A stretch of DNA of 64,000 bases from positions 186,001-250,000 of the forward strand of contig NZ_CANMVL010000009.1 in the NCBI RefSeq assembly GCF_947501415.1, in the 5' to 3' direction. The translations under genes were made by a program, and so were the position numbers. Shown here piece by piece: positions 1 through 9,170 of the stretch. The stretch's first letter is position 1; every line of letters starts with the position of its first letter. Origin of the DNA: an uncultured Halomonas sp. (GTDB taxonomy: Bacteria; Pseudomonadota; Gammaproteobacteria; Pseudomonadales; Halomonadaceae). The notes below the pieces were generated by a model. That model had not been told where the DNA came from. It was given only the letters and a program-made list of their open reading frames with translations, and made no database searches.

Positions 1-737
1 CAGGCCAGCCCCATGCCCTGCATCACCATGCCCTTGAGCCCTTCCGCCATGGCGGTCTCATAGACGGTGCGCAGCCGCAGTCGCAGGGGGTCGTTCTTGA
101 GCAACATGCGAACACTGCGCCCCAGGAAGGCGGCACGGGTATAGGAGAGGTAGGGAATTGGCTCCTCGCCCTGCAGGGGGAAACGCGGCTCGCCATCCTC
201 GTCCGGAAGGCACACCGGCGCCATCTTGACCTGCCCGATGGAGAACGAGGGGAACACCTCGGAGTCCAGCTGCATGGTGGCGTGGGAGTCGTGATACGCA
301 AGCATCAGATCACAGTTGCCTTCGCGCAGCACATGGATGGCCTCCCCCACGTTCATGGCCACCAGACGCGTGGGAAGCTCGCCGATGCCCTGCTGCAGCC
401 GTGAAATCCAGGGCGGAAAGAAGCTCAATGCAAGGGAGTGGGCGGCAACGATGTCTAGTGCTTCATTGGCCATGGCCAGGCCCCGCAGATGCCCCAGGCT
501 CTCGTTGAGCTGCTCGACCAGGTTGCGCGCCGTGATCAGGAATAGCTGCCCTTCAGGGGTCAACCCGACCGGTGTGGTGGAGCGGTCGACCAGCGTGGCC
601 CCGACAGCCTGCTCCAGGGAGCGAATACGGCGACTGAAGGCGGGCTGAGTCACATGACGCTGGCGGGCCGAAGCGGAAAAGCTGCGTGTGTTAGCCAGGG
701 CAACGAAGTCCTCTAGCCATTTGGTCTCGAGGTTCAC
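1..737 (-). CDS. LysR-family regulator, HypT/YjiE-like (C-terminus outside window)
   Basis: DNA-binding transcriptional regulator, 245 codons visible; the 3' end runs off the left edge. It starts at a GTG (735-737) preceded by CGGGAG. The N-terminal winged helix (about residues 1-60) reads NLETKWLEDFVALA and then TQPAFSRRIRSLEQAVG, close to what I recall of E. coli HypT (hypochlorite-responsive LysR), and PYLSYTRAAFLGR and the later GLKGMVMQGMG match the same protein's effector domain. The hypochlorite role is inference; only LysR membership is secure. It lies downstream of cls on the same strand, with a 65-bp AT-rich gap (738-802) that could carry its own promoter. Confidence 0.85.
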   Translation of the reverse strand, partial: MNLETKWLEDFVALANTRSFSASARQRHVTQPAFSRRIRSLEQAVGATLVDRSTTPVGLTPEGQLFLITARNLVEQLNESLGHLRGLAMANEALDIVAAHSLALSFFPPWISRLQQGIGELPTRLVAMNVGEAIHVLREGNCDLMLAYHDSHATMQLDSEVFPSFSIGQVKMAPVCLPDEDGEPRFPLQGEEPIPYLSYTRAAFLGRSVRMLLKNDPLRLRLRTVYETAMAEGLKGMVMQGMGLA

Positions 738-802
738 CGTGACTCCCGATTCATGATGAGGTTAACGACCGGACTCGCCGATCACCGCAAGTAATTAATA
801 TA

Positions 803-2236
803 TCACTGAATTGGCGCCATCAGGTAGGCGGCCCTGGACATCAGCTTGCGCCACAACGGCCGCGACGTGACTTCCTCGACGCTGATCTCCCGGCAGTGAC
901 TGAAATCTTCCTCGAGCATCTGCTCAACCTGGGCGGCAAACTGGCGATCCGGAAGGAAGGCCGTGATCTCGAAGTTGAGCCGGAAGGAGCGGTTGTCGAG
1001 GTTAACCGTGCCGACGCTGGCCGCCGCCTGATCGATCAGCATCACCTTCTGATGCAGGAAGCCGGGCTGATAGCGATAGACCCTGACGCCGGCACGCAGC
1101 ATGTCTGGCAGAAAGGAGAAGGCGGACAGGAATACCAGCAGATGGTCGGGGCGTTCGGGGATCATGATTCGCACGTCCACACCGCGCATGGCCGCCAGGC
1201 GCAGGGCATCCTGCACGCTCTGGTCGGGCACGAAGTAGGGACTGGTGACCCAGAACCGCTCTCGGGCGCTGTGGATGGCATGCTGTACCAGGAGGCTAGC
1301 CGTATCTTGCGTATCCGCCGGCCCCGAGGGCACGATCACCACATCATGGCACTCCTCGCAGATGGTGGTCGGTATCCAGGAGAGATTGATCAGTTCACCG
1401 GTAGCCCAGTGCCAATCCTCCCAGAACGCCTCCTGCAGTCCCAGCACGCTGGGGCCGGTAAGCTTGAGATGGGTGTCACGCCATGGGCCGTGGCGCGGAT
1501 GCTGCCCCAGGTATTCGATGCCGACATTGAAGCCGCCGACCCAGCCCTCTTTTCCGTCCACCACCACGACCTTGCGGTGGTTGCGAAAGTTGATCTGGAA
1601 GCGATGACGCAGGCCACGCGATGAGCGAAAGGCGTAGACCTCGACCCCCGACTCGGCGAGGTCACGCAGGTAGCCCTCATTCAGCTTGTGACTACCTATC
1701 TTGTCGTACAGGAAATATGCCCGAACGCCACGCTCCACGGCGCGCTGGAGGCACTCCTTGAGCCGTAGGCCCAGGGCATCGTTGCGAACGATGAAGAACT
1801 GCACCAGCACGTACTCCTCGGCCCTGTCGATACCGGCGAACAGGCTGTCGAACGTCGCCTGGCCATCGACCAGAAGCTCGGCCCGATTGCCACTGGTCAG
1901 TGGCATCTGGGCCAGCTGCTCCACGGCACGCACATCGGGATCCGGAGTATCGGTCAGATAGGGGTCGACATGCGAACGGTAGCGCGCCAGAACACGGCGT
2001 AACACGCTGTCGCGTTGTCCCCGGGCGGTGACATAACCGTAGAAGCGCGGCTGGCCGAAGATCCAGTAGGCGGGGACCGCCAGGTAGGGAAGCGTGATAA
2101 GCGAGAGAATCCAGGCGATGGCGCCCTGGGAGGTGCGACTGGAGAGCAGTGCTAGTACCGCCGAGACGATACCTGCCATGTGAAAGGTGAAGATTACCAG
2201 CCCGATCAGCCAGGACGTCATGAACTCTCCCTGCAA
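803..2236 (-). CDS. cls: cardiolipin synthase (phospholipase D family)
   Basis: Inner-membrane enzyme that condenses two phosphatidylglycerols into cardiolipin plus glycerol. The 477 residues match the ClsA length (486 in E. coli). Two hydrophobic N-terminal segments (about residues 8-30 and 38-60) precede two PLD domains, each with a complete HxKxxxxD motif: H220, K222, D227 and H395, K397, D402. The GxxN context follows each motif (GGFNVGIEY, GTVNLDNRSF). The start could be residue 1 or residue 6 (MTSWL); an AGGGAG element fits the second. It sits downstream of fumarase, separated by a hairpin at 2339-2366. It belongs to the membrane-anchored ClsA type rather than the shorter ClsB type. Confidence 0.93.
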   Translation of the reverse strand: MQGEFMTSWLIGLVIFTFHMAGIVSAVLALLSSRTSQGAIAWILSLITLPYLAVPAYWIFGQPRFYGYVTARGQRDSVLRRVLARYRSHVDPYLTDTPDPDVRAVEQLAQMPLTSGNRAELLVDGQATFDSLFAGIDRAEEYVLVQFFIVRNDALGLRLKECLQRAVERGVRAYFLYDKIGSHKLNEGYLRDLAESGVEVYAFRSSRGLRHRFQINFRNHRKVVVVDGKEGWVGGFNVGIEYLGQHPRHGPWRDTHLKLTGPSVLGLQEAFWEDWHWATGELINLSWIPTTICEECHDVVIVPSGPADTQDTASLLVQHAIHSARERFWVTSPYFVPDQSVQDALRLAAMRGVDVRIMIPERPDHLLVFLSAFSFLPDMLRAGVRVYRYQPGFLHQKVMLIDQAAASVGTVNLDNRSFRLNFEITAFLPDRQFAAQVEQMLEEDFSHCREISVEEVTSRPLWRKLMSRAAYLMAPIQ

Positions 2237-2338
2237 AAAACTCTCGTCGCCGGCTGCGCCGGCTGTGATGGCGCGAGCCCACTCCTTCGCGAGGGAGATT
2301 CCCGCAACACCTTGCGGGGGTCAGCATACCCAAACGAC

Positions 2339-2366
2339 GGCGGCCCCGCCAAGAGGCAGGGCCGCC
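2339..2366 (-). terminator. hairpin after fumarase gene
   Basis: GGCGGCCC (2339-2346) pairs perfectly with GGGCCGCC (2359-2366) across a 12-nt loop, 17 nt beyond the fumarase stop. There is no clear U tract on the minus strand, so it may be a weak terminator or an mRNA-stabilising stem. Confidence 0.45.
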
Positions 2367-2383
2367 ATGATCATCGCCAGGCC

Positions 2384-3889
2384 TCAGGCGCGCTCGGCGA
2401 TGATCTCCTTCCACTTGGCGGGCCCCGTCTGGTGGACCGAGGTACCTTGGCTGTCGACCGCGACAGTCACCGGCATATCCTCCACCTCGAACTCATAGAT
2501 GGCCTCCATGCCAAGGTCCTCGAAGCCCACCACCCGAGCCTTCTTGATTGCCTGAGCCACCAGGTAGGCGGAGCCCCCCACTGCCATCAGGTAGACCGCC
2601 TTGTTGTCGCGGATGGCCTCGATGGCGGCTTCACCACGCTCGGCTTTCCCGACCATGCCCATCAGGCCGGTCTCCTCGAGCATGGTGCGAGTGAACTTGT
2701 CCATGCGGGTGGCGGTGGTGGGGCCGGCCGGTCCCACTACCTCGTCGCCAACCGGGTCCACCGGTCCAACGTAATAGATGAAACGACCCTTCATGTCCAC
2801 GGGCAGTGGCTCACCCTTGGCAATCATATCGACCATGCGCTTGTGGGCGGCGTCGCGACCGGTGAGCAGCTTGCCGTTTAGCAGCAGGGTGTCACCCGGC
2901 TGCCAGGTCTGCACTTCTTCCGGTGTGATGTTGTCGAGGTCGACACGCCTGACGTTATCCCCTGCCTCCCGCGTGACCTCGGGCCAGTCCTCTAGCTTCG
3001 GCGCCGGCAATGAGGCCGGACCGCTGCCATCCAGGGTGAAGTGGGCGTGGCGAGTGGCGGCGCAGTTGGGAATGATGGCCACCGGCTTGTTGGCCGCGTG
3101 GGTAGGGTAATCCTTGACCTTGATGTCCAGCACCGTAGTCAGGCCGCCCAACCCCTGAGCACCGATGCCACTCCGGTTGACGCGATCGAACAGTTCAAGG
3201 CGCAGCTCCTCGGCACGGTTGGTGGCACCGCGAGCCTGCAACTCCTGGATATCGATGGGGTCGAGAAGCGCCTCCTTGGCAATCTCCATCGCCTTCTCCG
3301 CGGTGCCGCCGATGCCAATGCCGAGCATTCCCGGGGGGCACCACCCTGCCCCCATCTTGGGAAGCTGCTCCATGACCCAGTCGACCACGCTGTCGGACGG
3401 GTTGAGCATGGCGAACTTGGACTTCGCTTCGCTACCACCGCCCTTGGCGGCCACATGTACCTCGACGCTGTCGCCGGGCACAATCTTGTGATGGATGATC
3501 GCCGGCGTGTTGTCACCGGTGTTGCGGCGGGCGCCGTCGGGATCGGCCAGCACCGAGGCGCGCAGCACGTTATCGGGGAGCTGGTAGGCGCGACGGACGC
3601 CCTCGTTGACCATATCATCGAGGCTCATCTCGGCTTCCCAGCGAACGTTCATGCCCACATGCAGGAAGACGGTGACGATTCCGGTGTCCTGGCAGATAGG
3701 ACGGTGCCCCATGGCGCACATCCGCGAGTTGATCAGGATCTGGGCGATGGCATCCTTGGCCGCTGGGTTCTCCTCGCGCTCATAGGCTTGCGCCATGGCA
3801 TCGATGAAATCCTTGGGGTGGTAGTAGGAGATATACTGCAGCGCATCGGCAACGCTCTGGATCAGGTCATCCTGACGAATCACGGTCAT
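2384..3889 (-). CDS. fumA: class I (Fe-S) fumarate hydratase
   Basis: TCA-cycle enzyme interconverting fumarate and malate with an oxygen-sensitive [4Fe-4S] cluster. The 501 residues correspond to the roughly 500-residue FumA of pseudomonads. Conserved cysteine segments are visible: RMCAMGHRPICQDTG, GAGWCPPGMLGIGIGG and PNCAATRHAHF. The C-terminal half (GDTLLLNGKLLTGRDAAHKRM, YVGPVDPVGDEVVGPAGPTTATRMD) is the beta-type domain fused in one chain. The start at 3889 has GAGGAG upstream; the reading frame stays open another 41 codons, but that part is not fumarase-like. No fumC-type enzyme is seen in the window. Confidence 0.95.
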   Translation of the reverse strand: MTVIRQDDLIQSVADALQYISYYHPKDFIDAMAQAYEREENPAAKDAIAQILINSRMCAMGHRPICQDTGIVTVFLHVGMNVRWEAEMSLDDMVNEGVRRAYQLPDNVLRASVLADPDGARRNTGDNTPAIIHHKIVPGDSVEVHVAAKGGGSEAKSKFAMLNPSDSVVDWVMEQLPKMGAGWCPPGMLGIGIGGTAEKAMEIAKEALLDPIDIQELQARGATNRAEELRLELFDRVNRSGIGAQGLGGLTTVLDIKVKDYPTHAANKPVAIIPNCAATRHAHFTLDGSGPASLPAPKLEDWPEVTREAGDNVRRVDLDNITPEEVQTWQPGDTLLLNGKLLTGRDAAHKRMVDMIAKGEPLPVDMKGRFIYYVGPVDPVGDEVVGPAGPTTATRMDKFTRTMLEETGLMGMVGKAERGEAAIEAIRDNKAVYLMAVGGSAYLVAQAIKKARVVGFEDLGMEAIYEFEVEDMPVTVAVDSQGTSVHQTGPAKWKEIIAERA

Positions 3890-4103
3890 GGGCAAGAAGC
3901 TCCTCGGCTTGTCGGCATGCCCGCACCCTGGCGGTATCTCACCGCCGGGTAAGCAGGCTGAAATGCGGGCATTATACCCTACCCCACGGTCTGTCGACAT
4001 TCTTGCCACCAAAGATGGTTATTGGCGTTGCCGCATGGCAATATAACGGTATAAACCTCCAGTATCCCACGCCTGCTATGCAGATAACGAGGCGAGGCAC
4101 GCT

Positions 4104-6221
4104 CTATGCGCGACCGACCGGTTCGGGGGCGATGGCCGCCACGATGGCCTCGCGCTCGTTTACATCGCGAGCGTCGACAGTCTGCACGGCAAGGCGAGAG
4201 GCGTCACGCGCGCGCACGCGCTCGACCACGCGGCTGGTCTCCTCGTCGGAATAGCCAAGAGCGCGCAACGATAGCGCGCCCATGGACAGGGCCGAGTGCA
4301 GCGTTTCGCGCATGATCGCGCCGATAGGCAAACCCTCGCCCGCGAGCCTGACCGCATGAATTCGGTCATGGGCACGCACGACCAGAGACGCATTCGGGTA
4401 CCGGCGGGGGATGACTTTGACGATTTGAAGAGTCGTATCCGGATCATCGGTGGCGACCACGATGGCTTTCACTTGCGCGGCCCCAGCCGCGTGCAGGACC
4501 TCAGGCCGCGTGCCATCACCAAAATGCACGCGGGCGCCAAAACGCTTGGCCTCACGGATGCGGTCGGCGTCATGGTCCAGTAATGTGACCGCGATACCCT
4601 CCGCGATCAGCGGCTGGGCGACAAGCTGACCCACCCGGCCAAAACCGATGACCAGCGCCGAACCCTCGGCATCGGCATAATCTTCGTCGATTGTCTCGCG
4701 CACCCTCTTTCCCATGATCATGTGGTAGGCGCGGTTGGATTGCGACGAGAGGGCCATCGATAGGGTGACGATTACTGTTACCAGGGAGGAGATGTCGCCC
4801 GGCAATATCAACGCGGAGCTTGCGGCGGCAAAAAGGACGAAGCCGAATTCGCCGTGCTGTCCCATCGTGAGGGCGATGCGCAGCGCGATGGGATGTGGCG
4901 TCCCGAAAGCGCGATTGACCGCGTAGACTCCGATACCCTTCAACGCGACGGTCACCGGAACGGCGAGCACGATCACCAGCCAGTTTTCCGCTACGGCCCC
5001 GAGATCGAGCGACAGGCCCACGGCGACGAAGAACAGCCCCATGAAGAGCCCCCGAAACGGTTCGATATTCGCCTCGACCTCGTGGCGGTAGGAGGACTCG
5101 GCCAGCATCACGCCGGCAATGAAGGCTCCCATGGCGTAGGACAGACCCGCGGACGCCATGATCAGTGCAGCGAATACCACCACGCCGAGCGCCGCGGCTG
5201 TCATTAGCTCGGGCGTGCGGGTACGCGCGATGACGCGGAACATCGGGTCCAGCGCATAACGCCCGATGACGACCAGCAGCGCGATGGCGCCGAGCCCCAG
5301 GGCAACCGACCTCGCATTGTCCGCCAGTGAGGCATCTCCCCCGGAAGGGGCCAGAAGCGTAACCAGCAACAGTAACGGCACGATGGCCAGATCCTCGAAG
5401 AGCAGTATCCCGATGGTTGTCTGCCCGAAGGCCGAGTTGCGCTCGCCGCTTTCGTCGATTCCGCGCATCACCAGCGCGGTGGACGACAGCGCGAGCCCCA
5501 GCCCGACGATGAGCGCGGCACGCCAGTCGAGGCCGAAGAGCAGCGCGGGAATGATCAGCATTGCCGCGCAGACAAGCACTTGCGCCAGACCGCGGCCAAC
5601 GATCGTGCCACGCATCTCCCACAGCCGCGCCGGACGGAACTCCAGTCCGATCACAAACAGGAAAAGGACTATCCCGAACTCGGCGAAATGCAGCAGTTCC
5701 CCGGGATTGCGGGTGAACGAAATCGACATCCCTCCCCCCGCGACGACGCCTGCAGCGAGATACCCGATCACCGTGCCCAGCCCCAGCGCGCGCGACAGGG
5801 GCACGAACACGCAGGCAAGTGCGATAAGCCCCAGTGCTGCGAGGAACCCAAGCTCCAGGCCGACAAGGCCGAGTATGTTCTCACCCTCGGCCGGGGCGGC
5901 GGCGAAAGCGGGCGAGCCGGCCGCCATTGCGAGCGCAAGAAGAGTAGCCAGGGCAAGGCGAAAGCTTACGGATAACTGCCCCCGCCCACGGCGCGCATGA
6001 CCTCGCACGCTTTTTTGGGCGGGAGAATGCCCCCTTCCCCTTCCCCGTGTACGGTCTTGCATCCTAGCGCGAGCGGTCACGTCGGCGTGGAGCGTGTCGG
6101 ACTCGCTCTTGAGCGGCAGTGTTTTCATGGGACTATCTTTCATCTGAGCCAGAAATCGCTCTCGACGGGTGACCTTCTTCGTGTTCTGGTGATCTGCCTG
6201 GGCGAACGAGATCTGCTTCAT
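4104..6221 (-). CDS. KefB/KefC-type monovalent cation:proton antiporter (CPA2) with aberrant N-terminus
   Basis: Inner-membrane cation/H+ antiporter with a cytosolic NAD-binding regulatory domain. As an open frame it has 705 codons. Residues 1-27 resemble an IS5-family transposase N-terminus (see the mobile-element entry) and residues 28-82 are low-complexity and Arg/Gly-rich. A signal-peptide-like segment spans about 84-107 (ending SPAFA), followed by about 12 membrane helices to about 500 (LFEDLAIVPLLLL at 274-286) and a TrkA-N Rossmann domain from about 520 with GFGRVG at 526-531. No TrkA-C domain follows. The real start may be an internal GTG at 6008 (residue 72). It lies downstream of uvrB and upstream of fumA on the same strand. 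The disrupted 5' end suggests arrival by rearrangement. Confidence 0.85.
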   Translation of the reverse strand: MKQISFAQADHQNTKKVTRRERFLAQMKDSPMKTLPLKSESDTLHADVTARARMQDRTRGRGRGHSPAQKSVRGHARRGRGQLSVSFRLALATLLALAMAAGSPAFAAAPAEGENILGLVGLELGFLAALGLIALACVFVPLSRALGLGTVIGYLAAGVVAGGGMSISFTRNPGELLHFAEFGIVLFLFVIGLEFRPARLWEMRGTIVGRGLAQVLVCAAMLIIPALLFGLDWRAALIVGLGLALSSTALVMRGIDESGERNSAFGQTTIGILLFEDLAIVPLLLLVTLLAPSGGDASLADNARSVALGLGAIALLVVIGRYALDPMFRVIARTRTPELMTAAALGVVVFAALIMASAGLSYAMGAFIAGVMLAESSYRHEVEANIEPFRGLFMGLFFVAVGLSLDLGAVAENWLVIVLAVPVTVALKGIGVYAVNRAFGTPHPIALRIALTMGQHGEFGFVLFAAASSALILPGDISSLVTVIVTLSMALSSQSNRAYHMIMGKRVRETIDEDYADAEGSALVIGFGRVGQLVAQPLIAEGIAVTLLDHDADRIREAKRFGARVHFGDGTRPEVLHAAGAAQVKAIVVATDDPDTTLQIVKVIPRRYPNASLVVRAHDRIHAVRLAGEGLPIGAIMRETLHSALSMGALSLRALGYSDEETSRVVERVRARDASRLAVQTVDARDVNEREAIVAAIAPEPVGRA

Positions 6222-6270
6222 CGGATGGCTCTGTCAGCAGGTGATGGACAGATAAGATTCTAACCCGCCG
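6141..6270 (-). mobile_element. remnant of an IS5-family transposase 5' end
   Basis: The first 27 codons of the antiporter reading frame (ATG at 6221) encode MKQISFAQADHQ...VTRRERFLAQM. From memory this is the typical N-terminus of IS5-group transposases (MKQxxFAxAEHQxKKKVTRREKFLxEM). The upstream 50 bp would then be the IS left end; its terminal inverted repeat cannot be fixed without a reference. The homology stops abruptly at residue 27-28, after which the frame continues into unrelated sequence and the antiporter. No other part of a transposase is present. Confidence 0.6.
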
Positions 6271-6314
6271 GTAGCGCTCTGGCGCAGCTCCGGTGGGATT
6301 TATGCTGCGCATCC

Positions 6315-8342
6315 CTAAAGCTCGCCAAGCGCCAGCTGACGCTCCTTGAGATCATTCAGCCGGTCGCGCAGACGCGCGGCCTCCTCGAACTCGAGGTTCT
6401 GAGCGGCCTCGAACATCGCGTCCTCCACTCGGGTCAGTTCACGCAGCAACTCCTGGGGCGATAGTTCGGCGGGATCATAGACGGCGGCCGGCTCGGCAAC
6501 CTTGCGCTCACCGCGACGCCCCTTGCCCTTCTTGCCGGGAGTCTGGGCCGCCTCGAGAATATCCGCCACCGAGCGGGTCACCGTCTGGGGCGTGATGCCG
6601 TGCTCCTCGTTGAATGCGATCTGCTTGGCACGTCGACGCTCTGTCTCCTCCATGGCACGACGCATGGAGTCGGTGACCCGGTCGGCGTAGAGAATGGCGC
6701 GACCATTGGCGTTGCGGGCCGCCCGCCCGATGGTCTGGATCAGCGACCGCTCGTTACGCAGGAAGCCCTCCTTGTCGGCATCCAGGATGGCCACCAGGGA
6801 GACCTCGGGAATATCCAGGCCCTCCCGCAACAGGTTGATACCGACCAGCACGTCGAACTTGCCAAGGCGCAGATCGCGAATGATCTCCACCCGCTCCACG
6901 GTATCGATGTCCGAATGCAGGTAACGCACACGCACTCCATGTTCATCCAGATACTCGGTGAGATCTTCGGCCATTCGCTTGGTCAGGGTCGTGACCAGCA
7001 CCCTCTCGCCGGCGGCAGCACGCTGCTGGATCTCGGAAAGCAGATCATCCACCTGGGTGGTGGCCGGCCGCACCTCAAGTTCGGGGTCGAGCAGGCCGGT
7101 AGGGCGCACCACCTGCTCCACGACGCTACCTGCATGCTCGGCCTCGTAGGGGCCCGGCGTCGCCGACACAAAGATGGTCTGGGGGCAGATTGCCTCCCAC
7201 TCCTCGAACTTCATGGGGCGGTTATCGAGGGCGGAGGGCAGGCGAAAGCCGTACTCCACCAGGGTCTCCTTGCGCGAGCGGTCGCCCTTGTACATGCCCC
7301 CGACCTGGGGAACGCTGACGTGACTCTCGTCGATCAGCAGCAAGGAGTCATCGGGCAGATAGTCGAAGAAGGTGGGCGGCGGCTCCCCGGGATTGCGGCC
7401 CGAAAGGTAGCGGGAGTAGTTCTCGATACCATTGCAGTAGCCGAGCTCCAGCATCATCTCGATATCGTACAGGGTACGCTGCTCCAGGCGCTGGGCCTCC
7501 ACCAGCCGCTCATGCTGTCTCAGCCACTCGAGACGCTCGGCGAGCTCGGCCTTGATCCGGTCGATGGCACCCAGAATGGTCTCTCTCGGTGTCACATAAT
7601 GGGACTTGGGATAGATGGTCATGCGCGGCAGCTGGGCGCGCACCTCGCCGGTCAAAGGATCGAATAGCCGGATCGAATCGATCTCGTCGTCGAACAGCTC
7701 GACGCGCACCGCCTCATCCTCGGCATCCGCCGGGAAAATATCGATGACATCGCCGCGTACCCGATAGGTACCGCGCTTGAAGTCGAGGTCGTTGCGCGTG
7801 TACTGCAGTTCGGCCAGACGACGCAGGAACTTGCGCTGATCGATCAGCTCGCCTCGAGTGAAGTGCAGGCGCATCTTGAGATACTGATCGGGGTCGCCCA
7901 GGCCGTAGATGGCCGACACCGAGACCACGATCAGTGCATCGCGACGCTCGAGCAGAGCCTTGGTGGCGGAAAGCCGCATCTGCTCGATATGGTCATTGAT
8001 CGAGGCATCCTTCTCGATAAAGGTGTCCGAGGATGGCACATAGGCCTCGGGCTGATAGTAGTCGTAATAGGAGACGAAGTACTCCACGGCGTTGTCCGGA
8101 AAGAACGCCTTGAATTCGCCATAGAGCTGGGCCGCCAGGGTCTTGTTGGGCGCCATGACGATGGTCGGGCGCTGCAGGCGCTCGACGACATTGGCCATGG
8201 TGAAGGTCTTGCCGGAGCCCGTGACCCCAAGCAGGGTCTGATGGGCCAACCCTGCCTCCAGCCCACCCACCAGAGCATCGATGGCCGCCGGCTGGTCGCC
8301 GGCGGGTTGAAACTTCGAGGCGAGGCGAAACGGCTTGCTCAT
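6315..8342 (-). CDS. uvrB: excinuclease ABC subunit B
   Basis: Damage-verifying DNA helicase of nucleotide excision repair; it is loaded by UvrA and recruits UvrC. The 675 residues match the family (673 in E. coli). Visible features are Walker A GVTGSGKT at 39-46, the beta-hairpin region [21 protein letters not shown] that threads DNA, the [18 protein letters not shown] segment, helicase motif IV-VI signatures ([23 protein letters not shown]) and a C-terminal UVR motif ([21 protein letters not shown]) for UvrC contact. The start ATG (8342) is followed by [18 protein letters not shown]. The antiporter lies downstream on the same strand; OsmC-like and HMA-fold genes lie upstream. Confidence 0.98.
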   Translation of the reverse strand: MSKPFRLASKFQPAGDQPAAIDALVGGLEAGLAHQTLLGVTGSGKTFTMANVVERLQRPTIVMAPNKTLAAQLYGEFKAFFPDNAVEYFVSYYDYYQPEAYVPSSDTFIEKDASINDHIEQMRLSATKALLERRDALIVVSVSAIYGLGDPDQYLKMRLHFTRGELIDQRKFLRRLAELQYTRNDLDFKRGTYRVRGDVIDIFPADAEDEAVRVELFDDEIDSIRLFDPLTGEVRAQLPRMTIYPKSHYVTPRETILGAIDRIKAELAERLEWLRQHERLVEAQRLEQRTLYDIEMMLELGYCNGIENYSRYLSGRNPGEPPPTFFDYLPDDSLLLIDESHVSVPQVGGMYKGDRSRKETLVEYGFRLPSALDNRPMKFEEWEAICPQTIFVSATPGPYEAEHAGSVVEQVVRPTGLLDPELEVRPATTQVDDLLSEIQQRAAAGERVLVTTLTKRMAEDLTEYLDEHGVRVRYLHSDIDTVERVEIIRDLRLGKFDVLVGINLLREGLDIPEVSLVAILDADKEGFLRNERSLIQTIGRAARNANGRAILYADRVTDSMRRAMEETERRRAKQIAFNEEHGITPQTVTRSVADILEAAQTPGKKGKGRRGERKVAEPAAVYDPAELSPQELLRELTRVEDAMFEAAQNLEFEEAARLRDRLNDLKERQLALGEL

Positions 8343-8399
8343 GGTCTCTCCGGGTTGGTTCGGCGCATTTCGCAGCCGGCGCTCGGGGATGGCCCCGAA

Positions 8400-8816
8400 T
8401 CAGGCCGGGGTCACGGCGCGGGTGCTCACTTCCACGGTGGAGCTGGTCATCAGCCGATGAATGGGGCACTTGTGGCTGATCTCCTCGAGTCGAGCGATCT
8501 GCTCTGGGTCGCTGATGCCATGAAACTGCATCTCGACATCGAGCCGATAGGTGCCATGACGCTCCTCGCTGTCATCACGATGCACCTTGACGCTGATCGC
8601 ATCCAGTGGCCATGCCTTGCGCCGAGCGTACATCAACGAGGTTATCGCCTTGCAGGCACCCAGTGACAGGTCGAAGTAGTCATGAGGATCGGGAGCCGTC
8701 TCCTCGCCGCCATAGGCCTGCGGCACATCGACGAACAGCTCCTCGAAGCCATCGAGTTCGACTCTCTGTCGAAAGATGTGGTTGCGTACGCTCTGAATCT
8801 CAATGGTCTTCTTCAT
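8400..8816 (-). CDS. OsmC/Ohr-family protein
   Basis: 138-residue protein of the OsmC/Ohr fold, a family of thiol peroxidases acting on organic hydroperoxides. It has the family's core LSLGACKAITSLMYARRKAWPLDAISVKV with a cysteine in the peroxidatic position, and HKCPIHRLM with the second, resolving cysteine near the C-terminus. The ATG at 8816 has GGGAG eight bases upstream and is preferred to an in-frame GTG two codons earlier. It follows the HMA-fold gene by 16 bp on the same strand, so the two are probably cotranscribed. The exact substrate is not predictable; this is the YhfA/OsmC-like branch rather than classical Ohr. Confidence 0.85.
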   Translation of the reverse strand: MKKTIEIQSVRNHIFRQRVELDGFEELFVDVPQAYGGEETAPDPHDYFDLSLGACKAITSLMYARRKAWPLDAISVKVHRDDSEERHGTYRLDVEMQFHGISDPEQIARLEEISHKCPIHRLMTSSTVEVSTRAVTPA

Positions 8817-8832
8817 GCACACTGCTCCCTAC

Positions 8833-9030
8833 TTACTTGACCTGGATGGGAAGCCCGAGCGATTCGACCGCCCTGATCAGCACCTCGCGCCGGGCGCGCC
8901 CCTCCACCTCGGCACCATGACGCCCCACCTCGGCGCTTTCAACGCCGTCGAGCATCATCAGCGCGGTAGTGATGCGGTTGACCTGATCGGCGTCGGTGAC
9001 GCCCTCAAAGCTCAGCGATTGATGGGCCAT
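8833..9030 (-). CDS. small HMA-fold (heavy-metal-associated-like) protein without CxxC
   Basis: 65-residue protein whose spacing matches the ferredoxin-like HMA domain of copper chaperones: SLSFEGV, then a helix (VNRITTALMML), DGVESAEV, and LIRAVESLG. The metal-binding CxxC that should follow FEG(M/V) is replaced by TDADQ, and the protein contains no cysteine at all. It therefore cannot bind Cu(I) in the usual way; a protein-interaction or regulatory role is possible but unproven. It is immediately upstream of the OsmC-like gene. It diverges from ygfZ with 140 bp between them. Confidence 0.7.
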   Translation of the reverse strand: MAHQSLSFEGVTDADQVNRITTALMMLDGVESAEVGRHGAEVEGRARREVLIRAVESLGLPIQVK

Positions 9031-9170
9031 GACATGACTCCCGGATTGCCTGGCGTGAATAATGCGGGGATTCTAGCATGAGCCACCCCGGGCAGCAGCG
9101 GTTGCAATGTCGCCCCCCTGCCCACATGTATTGGTGTATCCCGATATTCCCCTGACACGATGAGGCCCCC

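Noticed and set aside
4854..6000. Several plus-strand frames opposite the antiporter
   Set aside because: Complementary-strand artefacts of the antiporter codons; no ribosome sites or domain signatures.
8999..9017. GcvA/riboswitch-like signal near the HMA-fold gene start
   Set aside because: Only a short chance similarity; no structure or conserved core.
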